Source of the DNA: Lachnospiraceae bacterium
GTDB taxonomy: Bacteria > Bacillota > Clostridia > Lachnospirales > Lachnospiraceae
Length of the DNA stretch: 42,473 bases
Assembly (NCBI GenBank): GCA_017556805.1
Contig: JAFYMC010000025.1
Span: forward strand, 1-42,473
Direction of reading: 5' to 3'
In this document: piece after piece, positions 14,937 to 24,234 of the stretch
Layout of the letters: every line of letters begins with the position of its first letter
How positions within the stretch are numbered: position 1 is the stretch's first letter
Made by a program: the position numbers and the translations under genes
Notes under the pieces: model-generated
What the model was told of the DNA's origin: nothing
The model's database searches: none
The model's input: only the letters and a program-made list of their open reading frames with translations

Positions 14937-15314
14937 TTACTGTACACTACTTTTTATATCTGTCGATTCCTGTAGCTGCTTATTTTCCCATTCTTGTTGC
15001 TGTCTATGAAACTCTTCTATTTCTTTTTTCGGTGTTATTAACGTCATCAACATTAATGCCGAGAACAACAAAACCGATACAATATTGATTGTAAGCTTCA
15101 CACCAGCTTTCAGCTTCTCTGACTTGTGTGTCACAATAATGATTGGCATCGCTGCGCCAACTCCTGAAATAAGTATACCAATAAAAAAAGCTAAAAACGC
15201 ACTCCCTGTTATACCATCAATCAGATATATTATTAGTAAACCAATTATTCTAGACACATAATAGGTTAGCACACACAACGGTATTAACCACCATTTCCTT
15301 AACATTATCTTCAT
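14937..15314 (-). CDS. small membrane protein, candidate partner of the vWA-lipase protein
   Basis: 125 residues from the ATG at 15314 (AAGGAGGAATGCT upstream). Three hydrophobic segments at about 9-31, 36-63 and 74-97, then a hydrophilic Glu/Gln-rich tail. No family recognised. It starts 11 bases after the stop of the large secreted protein and must share its transcript and c-di-GMP control. Position and membrane character would fit an immunity protein for the lipase-like domain or a helper for its export; both are inference. Confidence 0.75.
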   Translation of the reverse strand: MKIMLRKWWLIPLCVLTYYVSRIIGLLIIYLIDGITGSAFLAFFIGILISGVGAAMPIIIVTHKSEKLKAGVKLTINIVSVLLFSALMLMTLITPKKEIEEFHRQQQEWENKQLQESTDIKSSVQ

Positions 15315-15325
15315 AGCATTCCTCC

Positions 15326-18300
15326 TTATTTTGCCCAATATAAAAAGTTATGTGGGCTTGTATAAAACAAATCAAAATCATCATGAAAAAATTTGATTCC
15401 ATGATAATGACTATCAGGAAGAAGTTCCTCCAAAAAATTTTCATCCTCTCTTAACAGCTTTCCCAAACTATTTTTTCCATACAACATGACATCTGTCCCA
15501 CTCCGCACAAATGCCGAACTCGCGCCTAATGTATCACCAACTAAATCTTTCCAATAATAAAAGTTGATTAATCTTATATTATATTTAGAAATAACATCCC
15601 TTTCTAATGTAGCATATACTATATTGTTATACCCAAGACCATTAAAGGTTGCATTATGAACAGGTGTTGGTATGTTTGCTTTCTTTTTAAAGAATCCTCC
15701 TTCATTAGCATTATATAGTTTATATAATACATCTTGAGCCAACCTTCCACCTAACGAATGCCCTACAACATAATAATCATAAGACTTATTTTCAGAGGAT
15801 ATCTCTTTATACTCTTTAAAAGCTGTCCTTGACTGTTTCGTATCCCAGCCTATACCCAAATCCAAATCTGCACCAAAATCATTTCCTCCATCATCTATAA
15901 ATTCAGTTCCTCTTAATGCATAAATCACCGATGTAGACTTGTTACTTCTTATAAACTTCACTGCCACACTCCCCAGACCTTCATCCCAAAAATCAGCCGC
16001 AAATTTACCAGCGGAATCATTTGCAGCAACAATAATTGCCTCATCGAGATAAAAACTGTCCTTCGGATTCACGTTTTTGAAATATACCCCCGCCTCTCTG
16101 GCTTCCCGCACCGTACAGCCAACATATTTCTCAAGATTAGTATAACTCATTCCTTCCACCAGTGCAAGTGTACGGTCAGTAATCGTATATTCCATCGGAT
16201 TCGGGTCGTCATGGTCTGAAATTCCATCCATATCCGAATCTACTCTATCCGGATATGAAATCAATTTCCCCTGAACATACATTTTGGATTTATCTTCGTT
16301 ATACTTCAGAACAATTTTAACCTCTTGGTCATCTGGCACTGTATCTCCATCGCTATCTTCTTTTTCCGTGCTTAACCAAATTCGTCTTCCATTAAATGCA
16401 TACAAATTTTCTTCGTAATAGTCCGGTATACTATCTCCGTCACTGTTCAATTCCAAATCAATGCCTTTCTGAATATCTTTATAAATATCAGCTAGTTCAT
16501 ATGCATTATTTGCAAGATAGAACGCTGCTCCTGTTCGTTCCGCTAAAGGGCGCATATAATTATTAAAATATGATGTACTGTTTCCAAGACCAACGGTATA
16601 AATTTTAATCCCTTTTTCCTGTGCCATCAGAATACAATTTGTATGCTGTCCGGTATCGCTTGTACTACCATCGCTTAAGACAACCATCACTCTAAGTGTT
16701 GCCTCGTCTGGGGCAGAAAACAAACCAAACGCACTATTTATTGCACTATACATATAAGTTCCACCAGATGCATTAAAATACCCTGGTGATAGTAATTGTT
16801 TTGCGGTAAATTTATCTGCTGTCAACTCAGATGTTAATAATTTCGTTGATGACGCAAACCACACAATTCCTATTTTACTTTTCTCCGGAAGTTCTGAAAT
16901 CAAATCACTCGCTACCCTTAATCGCGTATAATTCGGGTCATTGGAAACCATACTTCCCGAATCATCCACTACGAAAACAATCTCTACCGAATCATATTTC
17001 CCTGTATCATCCCATGTATCTGTCCATTCAAATGCTTCGTTATATCCCGTACTATCTAAAAGAATATATGTCGAAAAATGCTCCACAAATGCCGATGCAA
17101 TATTTCCATCTAACGTCGTTTCCAACGCTTCTAATTCCTGCTCTGTCTCATTAAAATAGTAAATGGTCGGTACAGCATTCTCCTGCAACTGCGTCGGGTC
17201 AAATTCGAAAAAAATCCTCGCCGTATCAAATTCTCCTTCGACACTAAAGTTATAAGCCGCACCGATATATCCAGGCATATCCTCCGGGAACAAATAGTCA
17301 CCCAATACCGGGTCAACTGCGAGTGTCTCTACCTGCTCTCCGGTTAATTCTAATTCCACCGAAGCTTTTACTGTATCCTTATATGATGATGTATATGTTA
17401 CGTCAATCGTTTCTTCCGCAACCGAAGGATTGGTTCCGTTACGCACTTCCCAACCGTCCGATGCTCCATCACCATCTGTATCATAATTTAACGGATCCGT
17501 GCCTAACTTTAACTCCTCTGCATCCTTTACCAAATCACAATCCGTATCGTCATCGCCCGGGTCTAATCCCAAACGGATTTCTTCTCCATTACTGAGCCCG
17601 TCCTCGTCAGAGTCAAGTGTAACATCCGGTACTCCTTCGGTTGTTTCAGGTGTTAAAGGATTCGTTCCCAGTATAACGATTTCAATATAATCAGATAAAC
17701 TGTCACCGTCCGTATCAGGGTTGTTTTTGTCGGTTTTGTAATACATTTCCAGTGCATCCGTCAAATAGTCACCATCCGTATCAGTCTCATCTTCAAAGTC
17801 TACCTCGGTTTCAATGCTCCCCATCGTATAGGAACTCAATATACAATTCTCCGGTACATCCTCCGTCGTACCACCTTCTCCGTTAAACCCAAAGGAAATC
17901 GCACTTCCCGAAACAACATTCGCATTGTATCCGGCATTCTTAATCACATAATGATTTCCTTCATGCGCTTCAATGACACCGTTCCAGATGTTTGTAATCT
18001 CTCTGTCAAAGTCAAACTCCAGCGTCCAGTCCTCCAACACATCCTCTGTGTGATTCGACAGAAGCATTCTTGCAGTAAAGCCGGTTCCCCAATCATTGTC
18101 CAGAATATACTCTACAGAATACGCCTCTTCCTGTACCTGCGTGCTTTCTCCCAGAAGTTTGTACTCTTCCGGGAATCCTGCAAAGGTCTCGTTTACACTG
18201 ATTCCAAACTCGACACAGCCACCTATTGGAATATCCGCATTCCAGGTTGCATTCTTTACCACATACTGACCATTCTCATTGCTTACCACCTCTGCGTTCC

Positions 18301-18604
18301 AGATAGAAGAGAAGCTGTTGTCTAATGCAAAACTCAAATACCAGTTTTCAATCACACTGCTACCGGTATTCTCTACCTTTACATTTGCATTATAACCACC
18401 TTCCCAGTAGTTTGCAAGAGAAAACACCACATTAAAGTTTTCTCCGGTGTAGTTATTTACCATGGTAACACTGTCCCATCCGCTTTCCGTAGTTACATTG
18501 TCCGTAACTACAGTTTCCTCTGCATAAGCAGCCACTCCGGTCGTGCTTACACACATCGCTAACGTCAATAAAAACGCCAGCATTCTTTTGATACTTTTCT
18601 TCAT
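15326..18604 (-). CDS. secreted CBM2-CBM2-TSP3-vWA-lipase-like protein
   Basis: 1092 residues. Signal peptide at 1-28 (cleavage after AYA). Two CBM2-like beta domains at about 43-155 and 158-262 share the pattern W-x-x-G-(F/Y)-x-A with N-x-W/Y-N-A. Calcium-binding thrombospondin-type-3 repeats (DTDGD, DSDEDG, DTDGDG) fill about 270-400. A vWA domain at about 535-720 has an intact MIDAS (VVDDSGSM). More DSDGD/DSDMDG loops follow. A C-terminal alpha/beta-hydrolase of lipase_3 type (about 840-1080) has the nucleophile elbow GHSLGG (Ser near 949) and late Asp and His candidates. No sortase motif or C-terminal anchor. A c-di-GMP-I riboswitch lies upstream. Probably a surface or secreted polysaccharide-binding hydrolase; substrate unknown. 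Confidence 0.88.
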   Translation of the reverse strand: MKKSIKRMLAFLLTLAMCVSTTGVAAYAEETVVTDNVTTESGWDSVTMVNNYTGENFNVVFSLANYWEGGYNANVKVENTGSSVIENWYLSFALDNSFSSIWNAEVVSNENGQYVVKNATWNADIPIGGCVEFGISVNETFAGFPEEYKLLGESTQVQEEAYSVEYILDNDWGTGFTARMLLSNHTEDVLEDWTLEFDFDREITNIWNGVIEAHEGNHYVIKNAGYNANVVSGSAISFGFNGEGGTTEDVPENCILSSYTMGSIETEVDFEDETDTDGDYLTDALEMYYKTDKNNPDTDGDSLSDYIEIVILGTNPLTPETTEGVPDVTLDSDEDGLSNGEEIRLGLDPGDDDTDCDLVKDAEELKLGTDPLNYDTDGDGASDGWEVRNGTNPSVAEETIDVTYTSSYKDTVKASVELELTGEQVETLAVDPVLGDYLFPEDMPGYIGAAYNFSVEGEFDTARIFFEFDPTQLQENAVPTIYYFNETEQELEALETTLDGNIASAFVEHFSTYILLDSTGYNEAFEWTDTWDDTGKYDSVEIVFVVDDSGSMVSNDPNYTRLRVASDLISELPEKSKIGIVWFASSTKLLTSELTADKFTAKQLLSPGYFNASGGTYMYSAINSAFGLFSAPDEATLRVMVVLSDGSTSDTGQHTNCILMAQEKGIKIYTVGLGNSTSYFNNYMRPLAERTGAAFYLANNAYELADIYKDIQKGIDLELNSDGDSIPDYYEENLYAFNGRRIWLSTEKEDSDGDTVPDDQEVKIVLKYNEDKSKMYVQGKLISYPDRVDSDMDGISDHDDPNPMEYTITDRTLALVEGMSYTNLEKYVGCTVREAREAGVYFKNVNPKDSFYLDEAIIVAANDSAGKFAADFWDEGLGSVAVKFIRSNKSTSVIYALRGTEFIDDGGNDFGADLDLGIGWDTKQSRTAFKEYKEISSENKSYDYYVVGHSLGGRLAQDVLYKLYNANEGGFFKKKANIPTPVHNATFNGLGYNNIVYATLERDVISKYNIRLINFYYWKDLVGDTLGASSAFVRSGTDVMLYGKNSLGKLLREDENFLEELLPDSHYHGIKFFHDDFDLFYTSPHNFLYWAK

Positions 18605-18675
18605 CCTTTGTCCCTTCTTTCTCTTTTTTTACTCCCACGAAAGCAAATCCGAAAGGCATTCATATCTTTCCCCTC

Positions 18676-18715
18676 AAAATAAAGAAAGCCGCAAAGAAAG
18701 TAATTCCTTGCGGCC
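18676..18715 (-). terminator. terminator of the c-di-GMP riboswitch expression platform
   Basis: GCCGCAA (minus strand, near 18712) pairs with TTGCGGC (18688-18694) with an added GAA/TTC part, followed by TTTCTTTATTTT. The 5' arm overlaps the 3' strand of the aptamer, which gives the ligand-dependent choice. Confidence 0.75.
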
Positions 18716-18795
18716 GAACTATCATGAGGTTTCCCTGTTAGATTTCTAGCTTTGCGTCCCATTGTTTCCAGTGGTTTGCCCCTATTAACCCTAAA
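18709..18795 (-). ncRNA. cyclic di-GMP-I riboswitch (GEMM-I)
   Basis: Minus-strand RNA reads GGGGCAAACC, a GAAA-capped hairpin, GGGACGCAAAGC, then a second helix with GGGAAACCT and ATGATAGTTCGGCC. These are the invariant parts of the c-di-GMP-I aptamer, including the GNRA tetraloop and its receptor strand. It lies about 105 bases before the secreted vWA-lipase gene. Confidence 0.9.
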
Positions 18796-18798
18796 CTC

Positions 18799-18827
18799 AT
18801 GATATCACAGGTTTACACACGTGTCAA
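18799..18827 (-). promoter_or_regulatory. promoter of the c-di-GMP-controlled operon
   Basis: Minus-strand TTGACA (18822-18827), 17-bp spacer, TATCAT (18799-18804), immediately before the aptamer. Confidence 0.85.
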
Positions 18828-18885
18828 CCCGTTTTTTTGCAAAATAAACATTTATATAAAAAAACGAACATGTTTTATCTCATTA

Positions 18886-20580
18886 TTATTCCCCCAACAA
18901 CTTCTTCGTATATTCCTCTTGCGGTCGTAGGAACAAGTCCTCCGTGGCACCGCATTCCACTACCTTGCCGTCTTTCATGACCAGTACACGGTCGCAGATT
19001 TTCCGCACCACCGCCATGTCGTGGGACACAAATACATAGGTCAGGCCATGCTCCTTCTGAAGTCTCAGTAACAGCTCCAGGATCTGGGCCTGCACCGTAA
19101 CATCCAGTGCCGATACCGGCTCGTCAAGGAGCACCAACTCCGGATTGGTAATCAGAGCCGCCGTAATGGCCACACGCTGGCGCTGACCGCCGGAAAGTTC
19201 CGCCACATACCGGTCAATGACATCAAGGGGTAGCTCCGTCTCTCTTAAAATAGTTTGCACCAAAGGAAGACGTTCTTCCTTGGTCAAAGTCGTATTTAAA
19301 CGAAGCGGCTCCTCTAAAATCCAGCCCACCTTCTTGGCAGGATTTAAGCTGGTGTATGGGTCCTGAAATACCATTTGTACCCCTGCTTCTTTTTTCTTTC
19401 CGTCAGGGGATTGTTCCCACATCTCCTCTTTATTCGCACAAGGCGCACTCACCTGCAAGGACACCTCTCCCGTATACCCGGTAAGGAGGCCGGACACTGC
19501 TTTTAGGAGCGTGGACTTTCCGCAACCGCTTTCGCCCACAATCCCGAATATCTCACCTTTTTGTACCGCAAAGGACACCTCGTTTACTGCATGTTTTTCC
19601 GTCGGCTTCTTAAAAAGACCGGCCCGCTGCTTATACACTACGGAAAGGTTCTCTACCGAAAGTACCGTTTCTCCGTCTCGTGCTTCCGCATCGGATACAG
19701 CACCGTTCACTGCACTCACCGTCTCCTTCGGCCCCTTTACCGCCGCCTTCATCAAACTCTTTGTATAGGTACGCTCCGGATGCTCGAATACCTGCTCCGT
19801 CTCGCCTTCTTCCACCACTTTTCCGTCCTTCATAATCATAACTCGATCGCAGAGGTCCCGCAGCACGTACAAATCGTGGGAAATAAAAATCACCGCCGTG
19901 TTCTGTTCCTTTGCCAACTTCCGGATAAGAGACACAATCTCCCGCTCCGTTACCGCATCTAACGCCGTTGTAGGCTCATCACAGATAAGCAGCCTCGGCT
20001 TATTAATCATTGCCATAGCAATCATGACACGCTGCCGCATACCGCCGGACAAATGGTGTGGATACTGGGAAAGAAGCTGTTCCCCGTTCTTTAACTCTGC
20101 GTTAGAAAGCGCTGTAAGCACCGCCGCCTTCCGCTCCTCTGCCGTCAGAGACGTATGCAGTAACAACGGTTCCTCCATCTGGGTTCCGATGGTCTGCACC
20201 GGATTTAAGGAAGTCAGCGGCTCCTGAAAAATCATAGCCATTTCTTTTCCGGAAAGGCCGAGACGAAGCGCCTCCTCCTGCTTCTTTGCTTTTCTTGCCG
20301 TTCGTTTTGTAGCCGGCACGCACAGACTCATCCCATCAAACAGCATCGCTTCGCAGGTACGCTTGGCATTTTCCGGCAGTAATCCCATGACCGCCAACGC
20401 CGTCATACTTTTTCCCGAACCGGACTCTCCCGCAATTCCGAGAATCTCCCCCTCCGCCAATTGAAAGGACACCTTTTTTACAACTGTTTTATCTCCTCTG
20501 CCGTACCGCAGAAACGCCACGGACAGATCTTTCACCGTCAAAAGCGCACGATCCTTTGACAACTTCGCTTCGTTAGTCAT
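18886..20580 (-). CDS. fused DppD-DppF ABC transporter ATPase
   Basis: 564 residues from the ATG at 20580 (AGGAGG upstream). Two complete ABC domains lie in one chain. The first (about 14-265) has Walker A GESGSGKS at 51-58, LSGGMRQR and Walker B LLICDEPTTALD. The second (about 315-560) has GESGCGKST, LSGGQRQR and LVLLDEPVSALD. This fusion energises peptide/nickel-type importers in place of separate D and F subunits. It overlaps the upstream permease stop by 8 bases and is the last gene of the operon. Confidence 0.95.
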   Translation of the reverse strand: MTNEAKLSKDRALLTVKDLSVAFLRYGRGDKTVVKKVSFQLAEGEILGIAGESGSGKSMTALAVMGLLPENAKRTCEAMLFDGMSLCVPATKRTARKAKKQEEALRLGLSGKEMAMIFQEPLTSLNPVQTIGTQMEEPLLLHTSLTAEERKAAVLTALSNAELKNGEQLLSQYPHHLSGGMRQRVMIAMAMINKPRLLICDEPTTALDAVTEREIVSLIRKLAKEQNTAVIFISHDLYVLRDLCDRVMIMKDGKVVEEGETEQVFEHPERTYTKSLMKAAVKGPKETVSAVNGAVSDAEARDGETVLSVENLSVVYKQRAGLFKKPTEKHAVNEVSFAVQKGEIFGIVGESGCGKSTLLKAVSGLLTGYTGEVSLQVSAPCANKEEMWEQSPDGKKKEAGVQMVFQDPYTSLNPAKKVGWILEEPLRLNTTLTKEERLPLVQTILRETELPLDVIDRYVAELSGGQRQRVAITAALITNPELVLLDEPVSALDVTVQAQILELLLRLQKEHGLTYVFVSHDMAVVRKICDRVLVMKDGKVVECGATEDLFLRPQEEYTKKLLGE

Positions 20581-21397
20581 GCTTTGCGCCTCCTTCCAGG
20601 CTGAGCAGCCCCACGCCCAACACACTGAACAAAATCATCAGGCCCGGCGCTACCGCATTCCACGGAGCCCGGAACAGATACGGCTGTGCCTCGGACAGCA
20701 TTCTTCCCAGACTGGCATCCGGCGGCTGTACGCCGAGACTCAGGTAGCTCATGGCTGCCTCCGACAATACCGCATTGTTAAAGCCGATGGCCAGTGCAGA
20801 AAGCAGACTGCCCTTGATATTCGGCAAAATGTGCACAAACATAATCCGGAGATGACTTGCCCCCATCAGCCGCGCATTTTTCACATAATCCAGTTCCTTT
20901 TGTACCACAAAACCGCTACGCACCACGCGGGCAAAGCTCGGGATGAACAAAATGCCGAGAGCCGCAATCAGTTGCACCGTGCCGCTACCGAATACTCCTA
21001 CAAACACCAGTGCCAGCAAAATGCTGGGAATCGCTGCCACCGCATCGTTAAACCGCATCAAAATCAAATCGGCCTTTCCACCGAAATAGCCGGTAAAGGC
21101 ACCTACAAGACAACCGCCCACGGCGCCGATGGTCACCACAGAAAGTCCCACCGCAAAGGTGGTTCCGGCACCCTTCATCACACGGGAAAGCACATCCCGG
21201 CCGAAATTGTCCGTACCGAAGAGATGCGCAAGGGAAGGAGAAGCGTTCTTTAACGTCGCATCCATGGCATTCGGGTCGTAAGGCGTATAAAAACAGCCTA
21301 CCAGCGAAACAAGCGCTGCCAGTACCACTAACATAAGGCCCACCACCCGGTTCATCTTCCATTTTCCGTCCTTCTTTAACCAGCCGACTACGCTCAT
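20573..21397 (-). CDS. peptide/nickel-type ABC permease, DppC-like
   Basis: 274 residues, five to six membrane segments. The N-terminus ends with the FGTDNFGRDVLSR motif characteristic of DppC/OppC/NikC, and the EAA loop contacting the ATPase is present (ARLMGASHLRIMFVHILPN). Downstream of the DppB-like permease by 109 bases, and overlapping the ATPase gene. Substrate (peptide, nickel or other) cannot be told from sequence. Confidence 0.94.
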   Translation of the reverse strand: MSVVGWLKKDGKWKMNRVVGLMLVVLAALVSLVGCFYTPYDPNAMDATLKNASPSLAHLFGTDNFGRDVLSRVMKGAGTTFAVGLSVVTIGAVGGCLVGAFTGYFGGKADLILMRFNDAVAAIPSILLALVFVGVFGSGTVQLIAALGILFIPSFARVVRSGFVVQKELDYVKNARLMGASHLRIMFVHILPNIKGSLLSALAIGFNNAVLSEAAMSYLSLGVQPPDASLGRMLSEAQPYLFRAPWNAVAPGLMILFSVLGVGLLSLEGGAKHD

Positions 21398-21506
21398 CCG
21401 ATCCCTCCTTTCCGTGTTTGCCTCAAATTTTCTGCTCCGTTTTCTAAACTAATTCTATTCAAATAGGTAGCCACTCTGTATGTCCCGGCTTCCTTTTCTT
21501 TCATCG

Positions 21507-22448
21507 TTACAATTCTTTTATACGCGGGTCCATAAACCTACAGATTAAGTCCGCCCCGTAATTTAACAACACCACCACCGCCGTGGTATACAGCACAATA
21601 GCCCGCACCACCGGGAAATCTCTTGCGGAAATGGATACCGCCAAAAGGCGTCCCACACCGGATAAATTAAACACCTGCTCGATTACAATACTTCCCGCTA
21701 AGATTTCCGCCATTACCATAGTAAGAAACGTAACCACCGGCACCAATGCATTCCGCAGTACATGCCGCCACAACACCCGGCGATTCGTACATCCCTTACT
21801 TCTTGCGGTCCGCACATAATCGGCTCCCATCTGCTCCTTTAAAGAGCCTTGCAAAAATCGTACCGACATACCGATTTTCGGCACAGCCACCGCAATGGCC
21901 GGGAATATCATAAAACCTAAAAATCCAAAGAAATCCTCCCCCGCCGGTACATAAGCTCCCGGGGTAAACCATCGGAGCACGATACCGAAGAGAAGGGTAA
22001 TCAACATGCCCAGAAAAAACGGCGGTACCGCCATCATTGTCTGGGTCAGAAATGCCACAAAACCCTCGCCTGCTTTTGATTTTACCCGCGCCGCAAAAAT
22101 GCCGAAGGGCACGGAAATTCCCACAATCAGCACAAAGGATAAAAGAGCAAGACTAACCGTAACCCCGAACCGGTCGGAAAGAAGCTCCGACACCGGGATT
22201 CGATACTGGGTGGACTCACCGAAGTCTCCGGTCAATGCTCCCAAAAGGAAGCTTCCGTATCGCACCATAAGCGGTCGATTCAGTCCCATGGCCTCACGGA
22301 GCGCCTCAATTTCTTCGTCCGTAGCATCAATACTCAAATTGGCCACCGCCGCATCCGACGGGATGACTTCAAAAGCAAGGAAGGTCAGAAATGCCGCCAA
22401 TAAAAGCGTTACCACTAATGCAATTGTCTTTTTCATAAAATAGCGCAT
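21507..22448 (-). CDS. peptide/nickel-type ABC permease, DppB-like
   Basis: 313 residues. N-terminal membrane helix, the LGLNRPLMVRYG-type segment (here EAMGLNRPLMVRYGSFLLG), five further membrane segments and the EAA loop (DYVRTARSKGCTNRRVLWRH). Forms the channel with the DppC-like protein. AGGAGG lies 7 bases before the ATG, and the gene follows the binding protein by 47 bases. Confidence 0.94.
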   Translation of the reverse strand: MRYFMKKTIALVVTLLLAAFLTFLAFEVIPSDAAVANLSIDATDEEIEALREAMGLNRPLMVRYGSFLLGALTGDFGESTQYRIPVSELLSDRFGVTVSLALLSFVLIVGISVPFGIFAARVKSKAGEGFVAFLTQTMMAVPPFFLGMLITLLFGIVLRWFTPGAYVPAGEDFFGFLGFMIFPAIAVAVPKIGMSVRFLQGSLKEQMGADYVRTARSKGCTNRRVLWRHVLRNALVPVVTFLTMVMAEILAGSIVIEQVFNLSGVGRLLAVSISARDFPVVRAIVLYTTAVVVLLNYGADLICRFMDPRIKEL

Positions 22449-22495
22449 CTCTGATCCTCCTTTCTAAGATTCGCCACACCCGGGCCACCGCACCT

Positions 22496-24019
22496 TTACT
22501 CGGCCGGCTTAATGGATGCCAAGTCTAATACATATACCGGGTAAAATAAGAAGTTCGTATACTTCTTGTTTACCGCCACCAGCTTTGCACCGTCCTGCAA
22601 GTATACGCTGGCGGCGTCCTCGGTTAAGATTTTCTGAATGTCCTTATATAAGGTAATCTTCTCGTTCTCATCGGTGCTTGCTAATGCCTTTGCGAAGGTT
22701 TCGTCGAACACCGGGTTTTCATAGTTCACAAAGTTGTTGCTTGCGGTGGAGGTATAACGCTTCACCACATCACTCGGTGCCAAAGCAGCATCCAGTCCTA
22801 CGATGGTTGCTTCATAATCTCTTGCGCGATATACATCCGTCAGCCATGCGGACCATTCGATTAACTGAATTTCCGCCTGCACACCGACTTTCTTATACTG
22901 TTCCGTGAGTACCTGAGCCGTTGCCACATGCATATCGTAGTTGGACGGCACCTTTACCACAAACTTTAACGGATTGCTTTCATCATAGCCTGCTTCTTTT
23001 AACAGTTCCTTCGCCTTCTCCGGCTGATAGGTGTAATAGTTCTCCAACGACGCATCATAATATACACCGAAGTTCGGGAACATATTACTGCCGATGACAT
23101 GGCCTCTGCCACCGGATACAATGTTTAACAATTCTTCCTTATCCACCGCATAACAAAGTGCCTGACGCACCTTAAGGTCGGCAAACGGTCCGAAATCGTT
23201 ATTTAAGAACATTGCCTGCACTACATTTGTAGAACCAATCGCCAGATTATAATCTGCGGTCAGCTGTGCCGCCTGCTCATCCGTCAGGTACGGGAAAATA
23301 TCGATGCTTCCCGATAACAGTTCCATAAAGGCCGCATCGTTGCTGGCACAAATCTTAAAGGTTACATTTTCCAAGTACGGCTGTTCTCCGTAATAATCGC
23401 CAAACCGCTCTACCACAAAACTGGTTAACGGTGTGTAGGAGACAAACTTATACGGGCCCGTTCCTACCGGCGCACTTTCCTGATTCTCATAATCCTCCGG
23501 GATAATGAAGCAGGTTAAAAATCCCAAAAGCTCCGTATTCGGCTCGGAAAGAGAAATCACAACGGTATCCTCTCCTACCTTTTCCACGGCAGAAATAACA
23601 GAAAGCGCCGATTCCACAACGACCTCAGGATCTTTATCGTCGAGTAAACCGGCGCAACGCTTAACCGAATAAATCACATCATCCGCAGTAACTACCTCGC
23701 CGTTGTGAAACTTCACATTTTCGCGCAAGGTAAAGGTATATGACATGCCGTCCGGGGCAATCGTATACGCTTTTGCTACCGCAGGAACCAATGCTCCGTC
23801 TGCGGAAGGCTTTACTAATCCTTCGAAGACGTTAAACAAGACTTCATCGGTTCCTGCCGCCACTGCTTTGTGAGGGTCAAGACTGTCCAAATCCTGTGTT
23901 ATTCCTACTACCGCGGAAACTGCATCCTCCGAACCTTTCTTTCCCGTCTTGCCGCCGTTGCATGCGCAAAGTGCGGTAACGAAAACAAGTAGTGCAAGAA
24001 ATATTGCTTTCTTTTTCAT
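22496..24019 (-). CDS. family 5 extracellular solute-binding lipoprotein
   Basis: 507 residues. Lipoprotein signal with the lipobox LCAC (lipidated Cys near 20), so it is anchored on the outer face of the membrane. SBP_bac_5 features include DSLDPHKAVAAGTDEVLFNV, KFHNGEVVTADDVIYSVKR and GTGPYKFVSY. It captures peptide or a similar ligand for the permeases and ATPase encoded just downstream. It is the first gene of the operon, with a promoter at 24074-24102. Confidence 0.94.
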   Translation of the reverse strand: MKKKAIFLALLVFVTALCACNGGKTGKKGSEDAVSAVVGITQDLDSLDPHKAVAAGTDEVLFNVFEGLVKPSADGALVPAVAKAYTIAPDGMSYTFTLRENVKFHNGEVVTADDVIYSVKRCAGLLDDKDPEVVVESALSVISAVEKVGEDTVVISLSEPNTELLGFLTCFIIPEDYENQESAPVGTGPYKFVSYTPLTSFVVERFGDYYGEQPYLENVTFKICASNDAAFMELLSGSIDIFPYLTDEQAAQLTADYNLAIGSTNVVQAMFLNNDFGPFADLKVRQALCYAVDKEELLNIVSGGRGHVIGSNMFPNFGVYYDASLENYYTYQPEKAKELLKEAGYDESNPLKFVVKVPSNYDMHVATAQVLTEQYKKVGVQAEIQLIEWSAWLTDVYRARDYEATIVGLDAALAPSDVVKRYTSTASNNFVNYENPVFDETFAKALASTDENEKITLYKDIQKILTEDAASVYLQDGAKLVAVNKKYTNFLFYPVYVLDLASIKPAE

Positions 24020-24073
24020 GGTACTACCTCCGTTCGCGGAATCAATTCCGCTTTATTAAATTTTTACGTACCT

Positions 24074-24102
24074 ATCATAAACTATTTTTTTTAAAATTAC
24101 AA
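24074..24102 (-). promoter_or_regulatory. promoter of the ABC transporter operon
   Basis: Minus-strand TTGTAA (24097-24102), 17-bp A/T-rich spacer, TATGAT (24074-24079), about 55 bases before the binding-protein start. Confidence 0.7.
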
Positions 24103-24234
24103 GAAAAAAATTTGTGAGTTTTTTATGAATTTCTTCAAAACCTCTTTATTCTTGTCCGAAAATAGTGTAAAATAGGGGCAGACAAATTTTAAAGGAGGGT
24201 ATCGCAGAAGGTTCTCTTTCTGTGAAAAAGTAAC

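Noticed and set aside
24016-24023. Isolated TCATGGTA at the binding-protein start codon
   Set aside because: A single match to the array site; about one is expected by chance in this length. The same holds for 34271-34278 inside prfC.
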